Assembly: GCF_000717595.1 (NCBI RefSeq)
Contig: NZ_JNZO01000008.1
Coordinates: 62,001 to 126,000, forward strand
Reading direction: 5' to 3'
From: Streptomyces flavochromogenes
GTDB taxonomy: Bacteria > Actinomycetota > Actinomycetes > Streptomycetales > Streptomycetaceae
DNA length: 64,000 bases
Made by a program: the position numbers and the translations under genes. The notes below the pieces were generated by a model. That model was given only the letters and a program-made list of their open reading frames with translations, made no database searches and was not told the DNA's origin. Positions 47,023-56,454 of the stretch are shown here, one piece after another (position 1 is the stretch's first letter; every line of letters begins with the position of its first letter).

Positions 47023-47051
47023 AAGTTAAGAGGCGCCCTTCTGCCCGTCAA
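47023..47051 (-). promoter_or_regulatory. Predicted promoter of the GH30-GH3 operon
   Basis: On the minus strand, TTGACG (47051-47046) and TAACTT (47028-47023) have 17-nt spacing. This predicts a leader of about 70 nt before ATG 46943. Confidence 0.55.
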
Positions 47052-47122
47052 CCCTTCAAGCGTTGTCCGCTCTCATGGGTTGCGTTCGTTCACTGCAAGG
47101 ACTTGGCAACGACGCAACTCGC

Positions 47123-47147
47123 TTGCGAAGTTTGCGATACTCTTGCG
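47123..47147. promoter_or_regulatory. Helically phased TTGCG repeats before lacI
   Basis: TTGCG occurs at 47123, 47132 and 47143, i.e. at 9- and 11-bp steps, ending 3 bp before the LacI start. A similar triplet (TTGCA, TTGCA, TTGCG at 10- and 11-bp steps) lies at 56200-56225 upstream of the ABC transporter. The shared element TCTTGCGTTCA (47141 and 56359) strengthens the link. It is a candidate LacI-family operator. Confidence 0.45.
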
Positions 47148-47150
47148 TTC

Positions 47151-48161
47151 ATGACGCGACGACTTGCTCAAGTGGCCAAGAAGGTGGGAGTCAGCGAGGC
47201 GACGGTCAGCCGTGTCCTCAACGGAAAGCCCGGTGTCTCCGAGGCGACACGGCAGTCCGTCCTCACCGCGCTCGACGTGCTCGGATACGAGCGGCCCACC
47301 CAGCTGCGGGGCGAGCGCGCGCGCCTGGTCGGCCTCGTGCTGCCGGAGCTGCAGAACCCCATCTTCCCCGCGTTCGCCGAGGTGATCGGCGGCGCGCTCG
47401 CGCAGCAGGGGCTGACCCCGGTCCTGTGCACCCAGACCAAGGGTGGCGTCTCCGAGGCGGACTACGTCGACCTCCTGCTCCAGCAGCAGGTGTCCGGAGT
47501 CGTCTTCGCCGGAGGGTTGTTCGCGCAGGCAGACGCCCCGCACGACCACTACCACCAGCTCGCCGAGCGCAACATCCCGGTGGTCCTGATCAACGCCTCC
47601 ATCAAGGGGCTCAACTTCCCCTGCGTCTCCTGCGACGACGCCGTCGCCGTCGAGCAGGCCTGGCGCCACCTGGCCTCCCTCGGGCACGAGAGGATCGGCC
47701 TCGTCCTCGGTCCCGGCGACCACGTCCCCTCCCGCCGCAAGCTCGAAGCGGCCCGGGCCGTGGCCGAGGCCGCCGGCGGGGAACTGCCGGACGAGTACGT
47801 CGTACGGTCGATCTTCTCGCTCGAAGGCGGGCAGGCCGCGGCCACCCGCCTCCTGGAGCGGGGCGTCACCGGCATCGTCTGCGCCAGCGACCCGCTCGCC
47901 CTCGGCGCCATCAGGGCCGCCCGCCGCCGCGGCCTCTCGGTCCCCTCCCAGGTGTCCGTCGTCGGCTTCGACGACTCCGCCTTCATGAACTGCACCGAGC
48001 CGCCGCTCTCCACCGTGCGCCAGCCCATCGAGGCCATGGGGCGCGCGGCCGTCGAACTGCTCTGCGCCCAGATCCAGGGCACCCAGACGGACCCCGGTGA
48101 GCTCCTCTTCGAGCCCGAACTCGTGGTGCGCGGCTCGACGGCGCCGCCGCCGACCGTCTGA
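47151..48161 (+). CDS. LacI-family transcriptional regulator of the glucan locus
   Basis: This 336-residue protein has a LacI HTH (RLAQVAKKVGVSEATVSRVLNGKPGVSEATRQSVLTALDVLGYE) with the hinge (RPTQLRGERARLVGLVLPEL), and a periplasmic-binding-type sugar domain (NPIFPAFAEVIGGALAQQGL, GVTGIVCASDPLALGAIRAARRRGLSVPSQVSVVGFDDS). It probably senses an oligosaccharide and represses the divergent GH30-GH3 operon and the downstream GH87/transporter genes. ATG 47151 is the natural start. A 21-bp-stem terminator follows. Confidence 0.92.
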   Translation: MTRRLAQVAKKVGVSEATVSRVLNGKPGVSEATRQSVLTALDVLGYERPTQLRGERARLVGLVLPELQNPIFPAFAEVIGGALAQQGLTPVLCTQTKGGVSEADYVDLLLQQQVSGVVFAGGLFAQADAPHDHYHQLAERNIPVVLINASIKGLNFPCVSCDDAVAVEQAWRHLASLGHERIGLVLGPGDHVPSRRKLEAARAVAEAAGGELPDEYVVRSIFSLEGGQAAATRLLERGVTGIVCASDPLALGAIRAARRRGLSVPSQVSVVGFDDSAFMNCTEPPLSTVRQPIEAMGRAAVELLCAQIQGTQTDPGELLFEPELVVRGSTAPPPTV

Positions 48162-48180
48162 CCCTTCCGCTCACCGTCAC

Positions 48181-48228
48181 CGGCTCCGGCGCCGGGGAGG
48201 CCTCACCGCCTCCCCGGCGCCGGAGCCG
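48181..48228 (+). terminator. Very long hairpin after lacI
   Basis: A perfect 21-bp stem starting CGGCTCCGGCGCCGGGG, with a 6-nt loop (CTCACC), lies 19 bp past the stop. It should insulate the GH87 genes from the lacI transcript. Confidence 0.75.
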
Positions 48229-48456
48229 TTCTTCGTTGACCTGCGCGGATGCGGTGGCCCAACCGCCGTTTCTGTCACGGCTGTTGACAAAGCGGTGACC
48301 TGCTAGAAACCTGACACCCCGGCGGCGCAAAAGATTAACGAAAATGCTCAATAACTTTGTAACTCGCCGTCATTCATTGTCAGAGTTCCGCTGGGTTCCT
48401 GGCGAGAGGCCCTGTGCCGACTCCTGGCCGGCGGCCCAGCAGACGGAGAGGCCCAT

Positions 48457-51400
48457 ATGAGAGGCAAAATCCTGAGCTGGCGGCTGACGATCGGCGTCCT
48501 GATCGCCGGACTGATCGCCGTCGGACTCCTGCCGGTCACCGCGTACGCGGCGGCCGCGACCAACCTCGCCCTCGGCAGGACGACCACGGCATCGGGCGCC
48601 CACGGCGCCTACCCGGCCGGCAACGTCACGGACGGCGCCCAGCAGTCGTACTGGGAAGGCCCCGCCGGATCGTTCCCGCAATGGGTCCAGGTCGACCTCG
48701 GCGCCGGCACCCGCGTCGACAGCGTCGTCCTGAAGCTCCCCACCACCTGGGAGGCCCGCTCCCAGACCGTCGCCGTGCTCGGCAGCGCCGACGGCAGCAC
48801 CTTCACCACCCTCGCCGCGGCCCGGTCACGGGCGTTCGACCCCTCAGCGTCGAACACCGTGACCGTCGGCATCACCTCCACGACGACCCGGTACGTCCGC
48901 GTCCAGGTGACGGCCAACACCGGCTGGAACGCGGCCCAGCTCTCCGAGGTCGAGGTGTACGGCGAGAGCGGCGGCCCCGTCGACCCGCCCCCCACCGGCA
49001 CCAACCTCGCGCGCAACAAACCCATCGAGGCGAGCTCCGCGACACAGACCTACGTCGCGGCCAACGCCAACGACGACAGCGTCACCACCTACTGGGAGTC
49101 CGCCGGATTCCCGGCCGACCTGACGGTGAAGCTCGGCGCCGACGCCGATGTCACGGCCGTGGTCGTCAAGCTCGACCCGGCCCAGGTCTGGGGCCCGCGC
49201 ACCCAGGCCATCCAGGTCCTCGGGCGGGAACAGTCGGCCTCCGGCTTCACCTCGCTCAAGGCGCGCGCCGACTACGTGTTCAGCCCCTCCGCCGGGCAGA
49301 ACACCGTCACCATCCCGGTGACGGGCCGCTACGCCGACCTGCGGCTGACCTTCTTCTCCAACACCGGCGCCCCCGGTGCACAGGTCGCGGAGTTCCAGGT
49401 CGTGGGCGCGGCGGCGCCCGGCCCCGACCTCACCGTCACCGACCTGACCTGGTCTCCGTCCACCCCCTCCGAGACGGATGCCGTGACCGTCCACGCCACC
49501 GTGCGCAACGCCGGCACCGCGGCGGCCGCCGCCACGACCGTCGAAGTCAGCGTCGAAGGCGCCGTGGCCGGTTCCGCCCAGGTCGGCGCGCTCGCCGCCG
49601 GCGCCTCGGCGACCGTCCCGGTCGCCGTGGGCAAGCGGCCCATGGGCTCGTACACCGTCTCGGCCGTGGTCGACCCGACCGACACCGTCCCCGAGCAGGA
49701 CAACGGGAACAACAGCCGGACCGCCGCCACGAAGCTGGTCGTCGGCCAGAGCCCCGGCCCCGACCTGCGGGTCACCGGGATCACCGGCAACCCGACCAGC
49801 CCCGCCGTCGGCTCCGCCGTCACCTTCACCGTCGCCGTCCAGAACCGCGGCACGACCGCCGCCGCCGGCACGGTCACCCGGCTGACCGCGGGCACCACCA
49901 CCCTCAACGGCACCACCGGCACCATCGCCGCGGGCCAGACGGTCAGCGTGCCGATCTCCGGGAGCTGGACCGCCACCACCGGCGGTGCCACGCTCACCGC
50001 GACCGCCGACGCCACCGGCACCCTCACCGAGACCGACGAGACCAACAACGTCTTCTCGCGCTCCCTCGTCGTGGGCCGGGGCGCTGCCGTTCCCTACACC
50101 GAGTACGAGGCGGAGGACGCCCGCTACCAGGGCACCCTGCTCACCGCCGACCAGAAGCGGACCTTCGGGCACACCAACTTCGCCACCGAGTCCTCCGGCC
50201 GCAAGTCGGTACGCCTCACCACCACGGGCGAGTTCGTCGAGTTCACCTCCACCAACCCGGCCAACTCCATCGTCGTCCGCAACTCCGTGCCCGACGCGGC
50301 CGCGGGCGGCGGCGCCGACGCCACGATCAGCCTGTACGCCAACGATGTCTTCGTCCGCAAGCTGACCCTGTCGTCCAAGCACAGCTGGCTCTACGGCAGC
50401 ACCGACGACCCCGAAGGACTCACCAACCGTCCCGGCGGCGACGCCCGGCGCCTCTTCGACGAGTCCCACGCCCTGCTCGCCCAGTCCTACCCGGTGGGCA
50501 CGAAGTTCCGCCTCCAGCGCGACGCCGGGGACTCGGCCTCCTTCCACATCATCGACCTGATCGACCTGGAGCAGGTCGCGCCCCCCGCCGCCAAGCCGGC
50601 GAACTGCGTCTCCATCACCGAGTACGGCGCCGTCCCCAACGACGGCACCGACGACACCGACGCCCTCCAGCGCGCGGTGACCGCCGACCAGAACGGCCAG
50701 ATCCCCTGCGTCTGGATCCCCGCCGGCCAGTGGCGCCAGGAGCAGAAGATCCTCACCGACGACCCGCTCAACCGCGGTCAGTTCAACCAGGTCGGCATCC
50801 GCGACGTCACCATCCGCGGGGCGGGCATGTGGCACTCCCAGCTCTACACCCTCACCCCGCCGCACGAGGCCGGCGGCATCAACCACCCGCACGAGGGCAA
50901 CTTCGGCTTCGACATCGACCACAACACCCAGATCTCCGACATCGCCATCTTCGGCTCCGGAGCGATCCGCGGCGGTGACGGCAACGCCGAGGGCGGCGTC
51001 GGCCTCAACGGACGCTTCGGCAAGGACACCAAGATCAGCAACGTCTGGATCGAGCACGCCAACGTCGGCGTCTGGGCCGGCCGCGACTACTCCAACCTCC
51101 CCGAACTGTGGGGCCCCGGAGACGGCCTGGAGTTCACCGGCATGCGGATCCGCAACACCTATGCCGACGGCATCAACTTCGCCAACGGCACCCGCAACTC
51201 GACCGTCTTCAACTCGTCCTTCCGTAACACCGGTGACGACGCCCTGGCCGTCTGGGCCAGCAAGTACGTCAAGGACACCTCGGTCGACGTCGGCCACGAC
51301 AACCACTTCCGCAACAACACCATCCAGCTGCCCTGGCGTGCCAACGGCATCGCGGTCTACGGCGGTTACGGCAACACCATCGAGAACAACATCATCTCGG

Positions 51401-51825
51401 ACACCATGAACTACCCCGGGATCATGCTCGCGACCGACCACGACCCGCTGCCCTTCTCCGGCCAGACCCTCATCTCCAACAACGCCCTGCACCGCACCGG
51501 CGGCGCGTTCTGGAACGAGGACCAGGAGTTCGGCGCCATCACCCTCTTCGCCCAGGGCCAGCCCATCCCCGGGGTCACCATCCGGGACACCGAGATCCTC
51601 GACTCGACCTACGACGGCATCCAGTTCAAGACGGGTGGCGGCGAGATGCCGGACGTGAAGATCACCAACGTCCGCATCGACAAGTCGGTCAACGGCTCCG
51701 GGATCCTCGCGATGAGCGGCGCCCGCGGCAGCGCGACGCTGACCGGCGTCACCATCACCAACTCGGCCGAGGGCGACGTCCTCGTCGAGCCCGGTTCCCA
51801 GTTCGTCGTCAACCGGACCGGCTGA
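48457..51825 (+). CDS. Secreted GH87-type alpha-1,3-glucanase (mycodextranase), first copy
   Basis: This 1122-residue protein has a signal peptide (to about 33) and two discoidin/F5-8C carbohydrate-binding domains (about 33-168 and 180-318; NVTDGAQQSYWEG, QWVQVDLG). Two CARDB beta-sandwiches (about 322-428, 431-538) and a CBM6/35-type domain (about 545-708; YTEYEAEDARY) follow. The C-terminal right-handed beta-helix (about 715-1121) has FRNTGDDALAVWAS (Asp927, Asp928). That Asp pair and architecture match GH87 alpha-1,3-glucanases/mycodextranases. The preceding 295-bp gap holds the lacI terminator and an AT-rich patch (48328-48365). The paralogue starts 31 bp downstream. Confidence 0.85.
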   Translation: MRGKILSWRLTIGVLIAGLIAVGLLPVTAYAAAATNLALGRTTTASGAHGAYPAGNVTDGAQQSYWEGPAGSFPQWVQVDLGAGTRVDSVVLKLPTTWEARSQTVAVLGSADGSTFTTLAAARSRAFDPSASNTVTVGITSTTTRYVRVQVTANTGWNAAQLSEVEVYGESGGPVDPPPTGTNLARNKPIEASSATQTYVAANANDDSVTTYWESAGFPADLTVKLGADADVTAVVVKLDPAQVWGPRTQAIQVLGREQSASGFTSLKARADYVFSPSAGQNTVTIPVTGRYADLRLTFFSNTGAPGAQVAEFQVVGAAAPGPDLTVTDLTWSPSTPSETDAVTVHATVRNAGTAAAAATTVEVSVEGAVAGSAQVGALAAGASATVPVAVGKRPMGSYTVSAVVDPTDTVPEQDNGNNSRTAATKLVVGQSPGPDLRVTGITGNPTSPAVGSAVTFTVAVQNRGTTAAAGTVTRLTAGTTTLNGTTGTIAAGQTVSVPISGSWTATTGGATLTATADATGTLTETDETNNVFSRSLVVGRGAAVPYTEYEAEDARYQGTLLTADQKRTFGHTNFATESSGRKSVRLTTTGEFVEFTSTNPANSIVVRNSVPDAAAGGGADATISLYANDVFVRKLTLSSKHSWLYGSTDDPEGLTNRPGGDARRLFDESHALLAQSYPVGTKFRLQRDAGDSASFHIIDLIDLEQVAPPAAKPANCVSITEYGAVPNDGTDDTDALQRAVTADQNGQIPCVWIPAGQWRQEQKILTDDPLNRGQFNQVGIRDVTIRGAGMWHSQLYTLTPPHEAGGINHPHEGNFGFDIDHNTQISDIAIFGSGAIRGGDGNAEGGVGLNGRFGKDTKISNVWIEHANVGVWAGRDYSNLPELWGPGDGLEFTGMRIRNTYADGINFANGTRNSTVFNSSFRNTGDDALAVWASKYVKDTSVDVGHDNHFRNNTIQLPWRANGIAVYGGYGNTIENNIISDTMNYPGIMLATDHDPLPFSGQTLISNNALHRTGGAFWNEDQEFGAITLFAQGQPIPGVTIRDTEILDSTYDGIQFKTGGGEMPDVKITNVRIDKSVNGSGILAMSGARGSATLTGVTITNSAEGDVLVEPGSQFVVNRTG

Positions 51826-51856
51826 CCCCGTGCACACGAATCGAGAGCGAGGACGC

Positions 51857-54800
51857 ATGAGTTTCCGCCACTGGAGATCACGGGGCCTGAGCGCCGTGAT
51901 CGCCACCAGCCTCCTGGCCCTGGGAGGACCCCTCATGTCCGCCCGGGCGGCGGGCGGCCCCAACATCGCCCTGGGCGACCCCGCCGCGGCGTCCGGATCC
52001 CACGCCGAGTACGGCGCCGGGAACATCACCGACGGCAATCAGGGAACGTACTGGCAGAGCGCCGGCAGCAGCCTGCCCCAGTGGGTCCAGGTCGACCTCG
52101 GAGCCACCACCCGCGTGGACGAGGTCGTCCTGAGACTGCCCGCCGGCTGGGAGAGCCGCAACCAGACGCTGTCCGTACAGGGCAGCGCCGACGGCACGAG
52201 CTTCGCCACCCTCAAGAACTCCGCCTCCTACACCTTCGCCCCGGGCGCCGCCAACACCGTGACGGTCTCCTTCCCGGCGACCCAGGCCCGTTTCGTCCGG
52301 GTCGACATCACCGCCAACACCGGCTGGCAGGCCGCGCAGCTCTCCGAACTGGAGGTCCACGCGGCCGACGGGTCCTCGGCCAACCTGGCGAGCGGCCGCA
52401 CCCTGACCGCGAGCAGCCACACCGAGGTGTACGCGGCGGGCAACGCCAACGACGGCAACCGGGCCACGTACTGGGAGAGCGCCAACAACGCCCTCCCGCA
52501 GTGGATCCAGGCCGACCTCGGCTCGTCCGTCCGCGTCGACCGGGTCGTCCTCCGGCTTCCCGACGGCTGGGGCGCGCGCAGCCAGACCCTCAAGATCCAG
52601 GGCAGCGCGAACGTCACCGCCTTCACCGATCTGACCGCCTCCCAGGCGTACACCTTCGACGCCGCCGGGGGACGGGCCGCGACGATCGCCTTCGACGCGA
52701 CCACCACCCGGTACGTCCGGGTCCTCGTCACGGCGAACAGCGTCCAGCCGGCCGCCCAGCTCTCCGAACTGGAGATCTACGGGCCGGCCTCGGGCGACAC
52801 CCGGGCTCCGTCCGCGCCCGCGAACCTCGCCCTCGCCCAGCCGGCCACCGATCAGATCCGGCTCACCTGGAACGCGGCCACCGACGACACCGGTGTGACC
52901 GGCTACGACATCTACGCCAACGGAACCCTGCTGGCCGGCGTCGCCGGGAACGTCACCACCTTCACCGACACCCGGCCCGCGAACCAGACGGTCACCTACC
53001 GCGTCCGGGCCAGGGACGCGGCGGGCAACCAGTCCGCCGACAGCAACGCCGTCACCCGCACCGGCGACACCGGCGACACCCAGGCCCCGACGGCGCCCGC
53101 GAACCTCGCGATCACCGAGCCCACCGCCGGCCAGATCAAGCTGACCTGGAACGCCTCCTCGGACAACACAGGCGTCACCGGCTACGACGTCTACGCCGAC
53201 AACGTCCTGCGCGGCAGCGTCGCCGGAAACGTCACCACCTACACCGACAACCAGCCGGCCTCCGCGACCGTCACCTACCGCGTCCGCGCGAAGGACGCGG
53301 CGGGCAACCGGTCGAGCGAGAGCAACGCCGTCACCCGCACCGGCAGCGGCGGCACCGGCTCCAACCTCGCGGTCGGCAAGGAGATCGACGCCTCCTCCGT
53401 CGTGCACACCTTCGTCGCGGCCAACGCCAACGACAACGACACCAGCACCTACTGGGAGGGCGCCGGCGGCAGCTACCCGAACACCCTGACGGTCAAGCTG
53501 GGCTCCAACGCCGACGTCAACAGCCTCGTCCTCAAGCTCAACCCTGACACGGCCTGGTCGACCCGGAGCCAGACCGTCGAGGTCCTCGGCCGCGAACAGA
53601 GCGCCACCGGCTTCAGCGGCGTCGCCGCCGCGAAGAGCTACACCTTCGACCCGGCGAGCGGCAACACCGTCACCATCCCCCTCTCCGCGCGCATCGCCGA
53701 CGTCCAGCTGAAGTTCACCGCCAACACCGGCTCCGGGGCGGGCCAGCTCGCCGAGTTCCAGGTCATCGGCGTCCCCGCCCCCAACCCCGACCTCGAGGTC
53801 ACCGGCCTCACCACCACACCCGCCTCGCCCGTCGAGTCGGACCCGATCACCGTCAGCGCCACCGTCCGCAACAGCGGCCCGGCCGCCGCACCGGCCAGCG
53901 CCGTCGCGCTGCGCCTCGGCGGCACCAAGGTCGCCACCGCGCAGGTCGGCGCCCTGGCCGCCGGAGCCCAGACCACGGTCAGCGCGTCCATCGGCGCCCG
54001 TGACGCCGGCAGCTACCAGCTCAGCGCCGTCGCCGACGAGGCGAACGCCGTCGTCGAGCAGAACGAGTCCAACAACACCTACACCCGCCCCACCGCCCTG
54101 GTGGTCGCGCCGGTGTCCAGCTCCGACCTGGTCGCCGCCTCGGTGACGACCTCACCGTCCAGCCCGTCCGCCGGTGACACGGTCACCTTCAAGGTGGCCC
54201 TGAGGAACCAGGGCACCGCGGCGAGCGCCGCGGGCGGCCACGGCGTCACCCTCACCCTCACGGACTCGACGGGCGCCACCGTCAAGACCCTGACGGGCAC
54301 CCACAACGGAGCTCTCGCGGCCGGTGCGGGCGCCGAGGTGAACCTCGGCCCGTGGACGGCGGCCAACGGCTCGTACACCGTGAAGACCGTCGTCGCCGAC
54401 GACGCCAACGAACTCCCGGTCAAGCGCGCCAACAACACCTCCACCCAGCCCCTGTTCGTCGGCCGCGGCGCCGACATGCCGTACGACATGTACGAGGCGG
54501 AGGACGGCACCGTCGGCGGCGGGGCGAGCGTCGCAGGGCCGAACCGCACCGTCGGCGACATCGCGGGCGAGGCCTCCGGCCGCAAGGCCGTCAGCCTGGA
54601 CGCGACGGGGGAGTACGTCGAGTTCACCACCCGGCGCTCCACCAACACCCTGGTGACCCGCTTCTCCATCCCGGACTCCCCGGGCGGCGGCGGCATCGAC
54701 TCCACCATCAACGTGTACGTCGACGGGGTGTTCAAGAAGTCGCTCCCGCTCACGTCGAAGTACGCCTGGCTGTACGGCGCCGAGGCCGGCCCCGGCAATT

Positions 54801-56143
54801 CCCCGAGCGCGGGGGCGCCGCGCCACATCTACGACGAGGCGCACCTCCTGCTCGGCGAGACCGTCCCGGCGGGCAGCAGGATCCGGCTCCAGAAGGACGC
54901 CGCGAACACCTCCACGTACGCGATCGACTTCGTGAACCTGGAGCAGGTCGCCCCGGTCGGGAACCCGGACCCGGCCACGTACACCGTGCCGGCCGGATTC
55001 GGCCACCAGGACGTGCAGAACGCCCTGGACAAGGTCCGGATGGACACCACGGGCACTCTCGTCGGCGTCTACCTGCCGCCGGGCGACTACCAGACGGCGA
55101 GCAAGTTCCAGGTGTACGGGAAGCCGGTCAAGGTGGTCGGCGCCGGACCGTGGTTCACGACGTTCCACGCGCCGTCGAGCCAGGACAACACCGACGTCGG
55201 GTTCCGCGCCGAGGCGGCGGCCAAGGGCTCGCTGTTCAAGGGCTTCGCCTACTTCGGCAACTACACCTCGCGCATCGACGGACCGGGCAAGGTCTTCGAC
55301 TTCGCGAACGTCACCGACATGGTCATCGACGACATCTGGAACGAGCACATGGTGTGCCTCTACTGGGGCGCGAACACCGACCGGATCACCATCAAGAACT
55401 CCCGGATCCGCAACCTGTTCGCCGACGGCATCAACATGACCAACGGCTCGACGGACAACCACGTCGTCAACAACGACGCGCGGGCGACCGGCGACGACAG
55501 CTTCGCCCTGTTCTCCGCGATCGACGCCGGCGGCGCCGACATGAAGAACAACGTCTACGAGAACCTCACCACCACCCTGACCTGGCGAGCGGCGGGCGTG
55601 GCCGTCTACGGCGGCTACGACAACACCTTCCGCAACATCCACATCGCCGACACGCTGGTCTACGCGGGCATCACCATCTCGTCCTTGGACTTCGGCTATC
55701 CCATGAACGGCTTCGGGACCGAACCCACGACCTTCGAGAACATCTCCATCGTCCGGGCGGGCGGCCACTTCTGGGGCTCCCAGACCTTCCCCGGCATCTG
55801 GGTGTTCTCCGCCTCCAAGGTCTTCCAGGGCATCAGGGTGAACCATGTGGACATCGTCGACCCCACGTACAGCGGGGTGATGTTCCAGACGAACTACGTG
55901 GGCGGTCAGCCACAGTTCCCCATCAAGGACACCGTGTTCACGGACGTCTCGATCACGGGCGCGCGCAAGAGCGGTGACGCGTTCGACGCCAAGTCCGGGT
56001 TCGGCCTGTGGGCCAACGAGCTGCCCGAGTCGGGGCAGGGGCCCGCCGTGGGCGAGGTGACCTTCAACGGGCTGCGGCTGAGCGGCAACGCGGTCGACAT
56101 CCGTAACACCACCTCCACCTTCAAGATCAACGTCAACCCGTAG
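51857..56143 (+). CDS. Secreted GH87-type alpha-1,3-glucanase, second larger copy
   Basis: This 1428-residue paralogue has a signal peptide (to about 33), two discoidin domains (33-171, 173-311), two FN3 domains (315-405, 408-495; DQIRLTWNAATDDTGVTGYDIY), a third discoidin domain (500-638) and two CARDB domains (643-868). A CBM6/35-type domain (873-1031; YDMYEAEDGTVGGGASV) and the beta-helix catalytic module (1038-1428) follow, with ATGDDSFALFSA (Asp1213, Asp1214). It should cleave alpha-1,3-glucan such as fungal pseudonigeran. ATG 51857 follows GCGAGGA; the gene is operonic with the first copy. A different binding-domain array suggests a different glucan architecture as target. Confidence 0.85.
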   Translation: MSFRHWRSRGLSAVIATSLLALGGPLMSARAAGGPNIALGDPAAASGSHAEYGAGNITDGNQGTYWQSAGSSLPQWVQVDLGATTRVDEVVLRLPAGWESRNQTLSVQGSADGTSFATLKNSASYTFAPGAANTVTVSFPATQARFVRVDITANTGWQAAQLSELEVHAADGSSANLASGRTLTASSHTEVYAAGNANDGNRATYWESANNALPQWIQADLGSSVRVDRVVLRLPDGWGARSQTLKIQGSANVTAFTDLTASQAYTFDAAGGRAATIAFDATTTRYVRVLVTANSVQPAAQLSELEIYGPASGDTRAPSAPANLALAQPATDQIRLTWNAATDDTGVTGYDIYANGTLLAGVAGNVTTFTDTRPANQTVTYRVRARDAAGNQSADSNAVTRTGDTGDTQAPTAPANLAITEPTAGQIKLTWNASSDNTGVTGYDVYADNVLRGSVAGNVTTYTDNQPASATVTYRVRAKDAAGNRSSESNAVTRTGSGGTGSNLAVGKEIDASSVVHTFVAANANDNDTSTYWEGAGGSYPNTLTVKLGSNADVNSLVLKLNPDTAWSTRSQTVEVLGREQSATGFSGVAAAKSYTFDPASGNTVTIPLSARIADVQLKFTANTGSGAGQLAEFQVIGVPAPNPDLEVTGLTTTPASPVESDPITVSATVRNSGPAAAPASAVALRLGGTKVATAQVGALAAGAQTTVSASIGARDAGSYQLSAVADEANAVVEQNESNNTYTRPTALVVAPVSSSDLVAASVTTSPSSPSAGDTVTFKVALRNQGTAASAAGGHGVTLTLTDSTGATVKTLTGTHNGALAAGAGAEVNLGPWTAANGSYTVKTVVADDANELPVKRANNTSTQPLFVGRGADMPYDMYEAEDGTVGGGASVAGPNRTVGDIAGEASGRKAVSLDATGEYVEFTTRRSTNTLVTRFSIPDSPGGGGIDSTINVYVDGVFKKSLPLTSKYAWLYGAEAGPGNSPSAGAPRHIYDEAHLLLGETVPAGSRIRLQKDAANTSTYAIDFVNLEQVAPVGNPDPATYTVPAGFGHQDVQNALDKVRMDTTGTLVGVYLPPGDYQTASKFQVYGKPVKVVGAGPWFTTFHAPSSQDNTDVGFRAEAAAKGSLFKGFAYFGNYTSRIDGPGKVFDFANVTDMVIDDIWNEHMVCLYWGANTDRITIKNSRIRNLFADGINMTNGSTDNHVVNNDARATGDDSFALFSAIDAGGADMKNNVYENLTTTLTWRAAGVAVYGGYDNTFRNIHIADTLVYAGITISSLDFGYPMNGFGTEPTTFENISIVRAGGHFWGSQTFPGIWVFSASKVFQGIRVNHVDIVDPTYSGVMFQTNYVGGQPQFPIKDTVFTDVSITGARKSGDAFDAKSGFGLWANELPESGQGPAVGEVTFNGLRLSGNAVDIRNTTSTFKINVNP

Positions 56144-56185
56144 TCCGGCCGGCGCGGCACCAGCCCCGTCACTCCCCTCGTGAGG

Positions 56186-56218
56186 CCGATGCAGGTGGCT
56201 TGCAGCCACTTGCATCGG
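56186..56218 (+). terminator. Hairpin after the second GH87 gene
   Basis: A 15-bp stem with one G-U pair (CCGATGCAGGTGGCT / AGCCACTTGCATCGG) and a TGC loop lies 43 bp after the stop. It overlaps two of the TTGCR repeats, so it may be a terminator, an operator or both. Confidence 0.6.
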
Positions 56219-56225
56219 TCTTGCG
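56200..56225. promoter_or_regulatory. Helically phased TTGCR repeats upstream of the ABC operon
   Basis: TTGCA at 56200 and 56210 and TTGCG at 56221 recur at 10- and 11-bp steps, with a further TTGCGTTCACTTG at 56360. The spacing mirrors the repeats before lacI. The remaining 311-bp gap (56144-56454) contains no gene. Confidence 0.4.
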
Positions 56226-56454
56226 TGCGTTCTGTCGCGTGTGCCGCGCGACGGGCCCCTGGGCTGCGGCCTCGCGCCCCTGAACTGTCGGTTTCCTGAG
56301 TGGCCAACCCGGCCCATCGGCCCTCAACTGTCAGGCAATTACGAAATCAGCGCGATATCTTGCGTTCACTTGTTGATGGTGGTTGAGTGTGCGACGCCCC
56401 ACAACGCACAGGCGGTGGGGCGACCTCCACGTTCAGGCCCGAAGGGGACCACTC

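Noticed and set aside
44670..47150. A long plus-strand extension in front of the LacI regulator
   Set aside because: It runs antisense to GH30, and the LacI HTH starts cleanly at ATG 47151 after a promoter-like gap.
48284..48309. Promoter TTGACA...TAGAAA before the GH87 operon
   Set aside because: The hexamers look good but the spacer is only 14 nt, too short for a standard sigma-70-type promoter.
48844..52038. A 1064-residue minus-strand frame across the first GH87 gene
   Set aside because: It is antisense to a gene with signal peptide and recognisable domains. Its Gly/Asp/Val-rich composition indicates a mirror frame.
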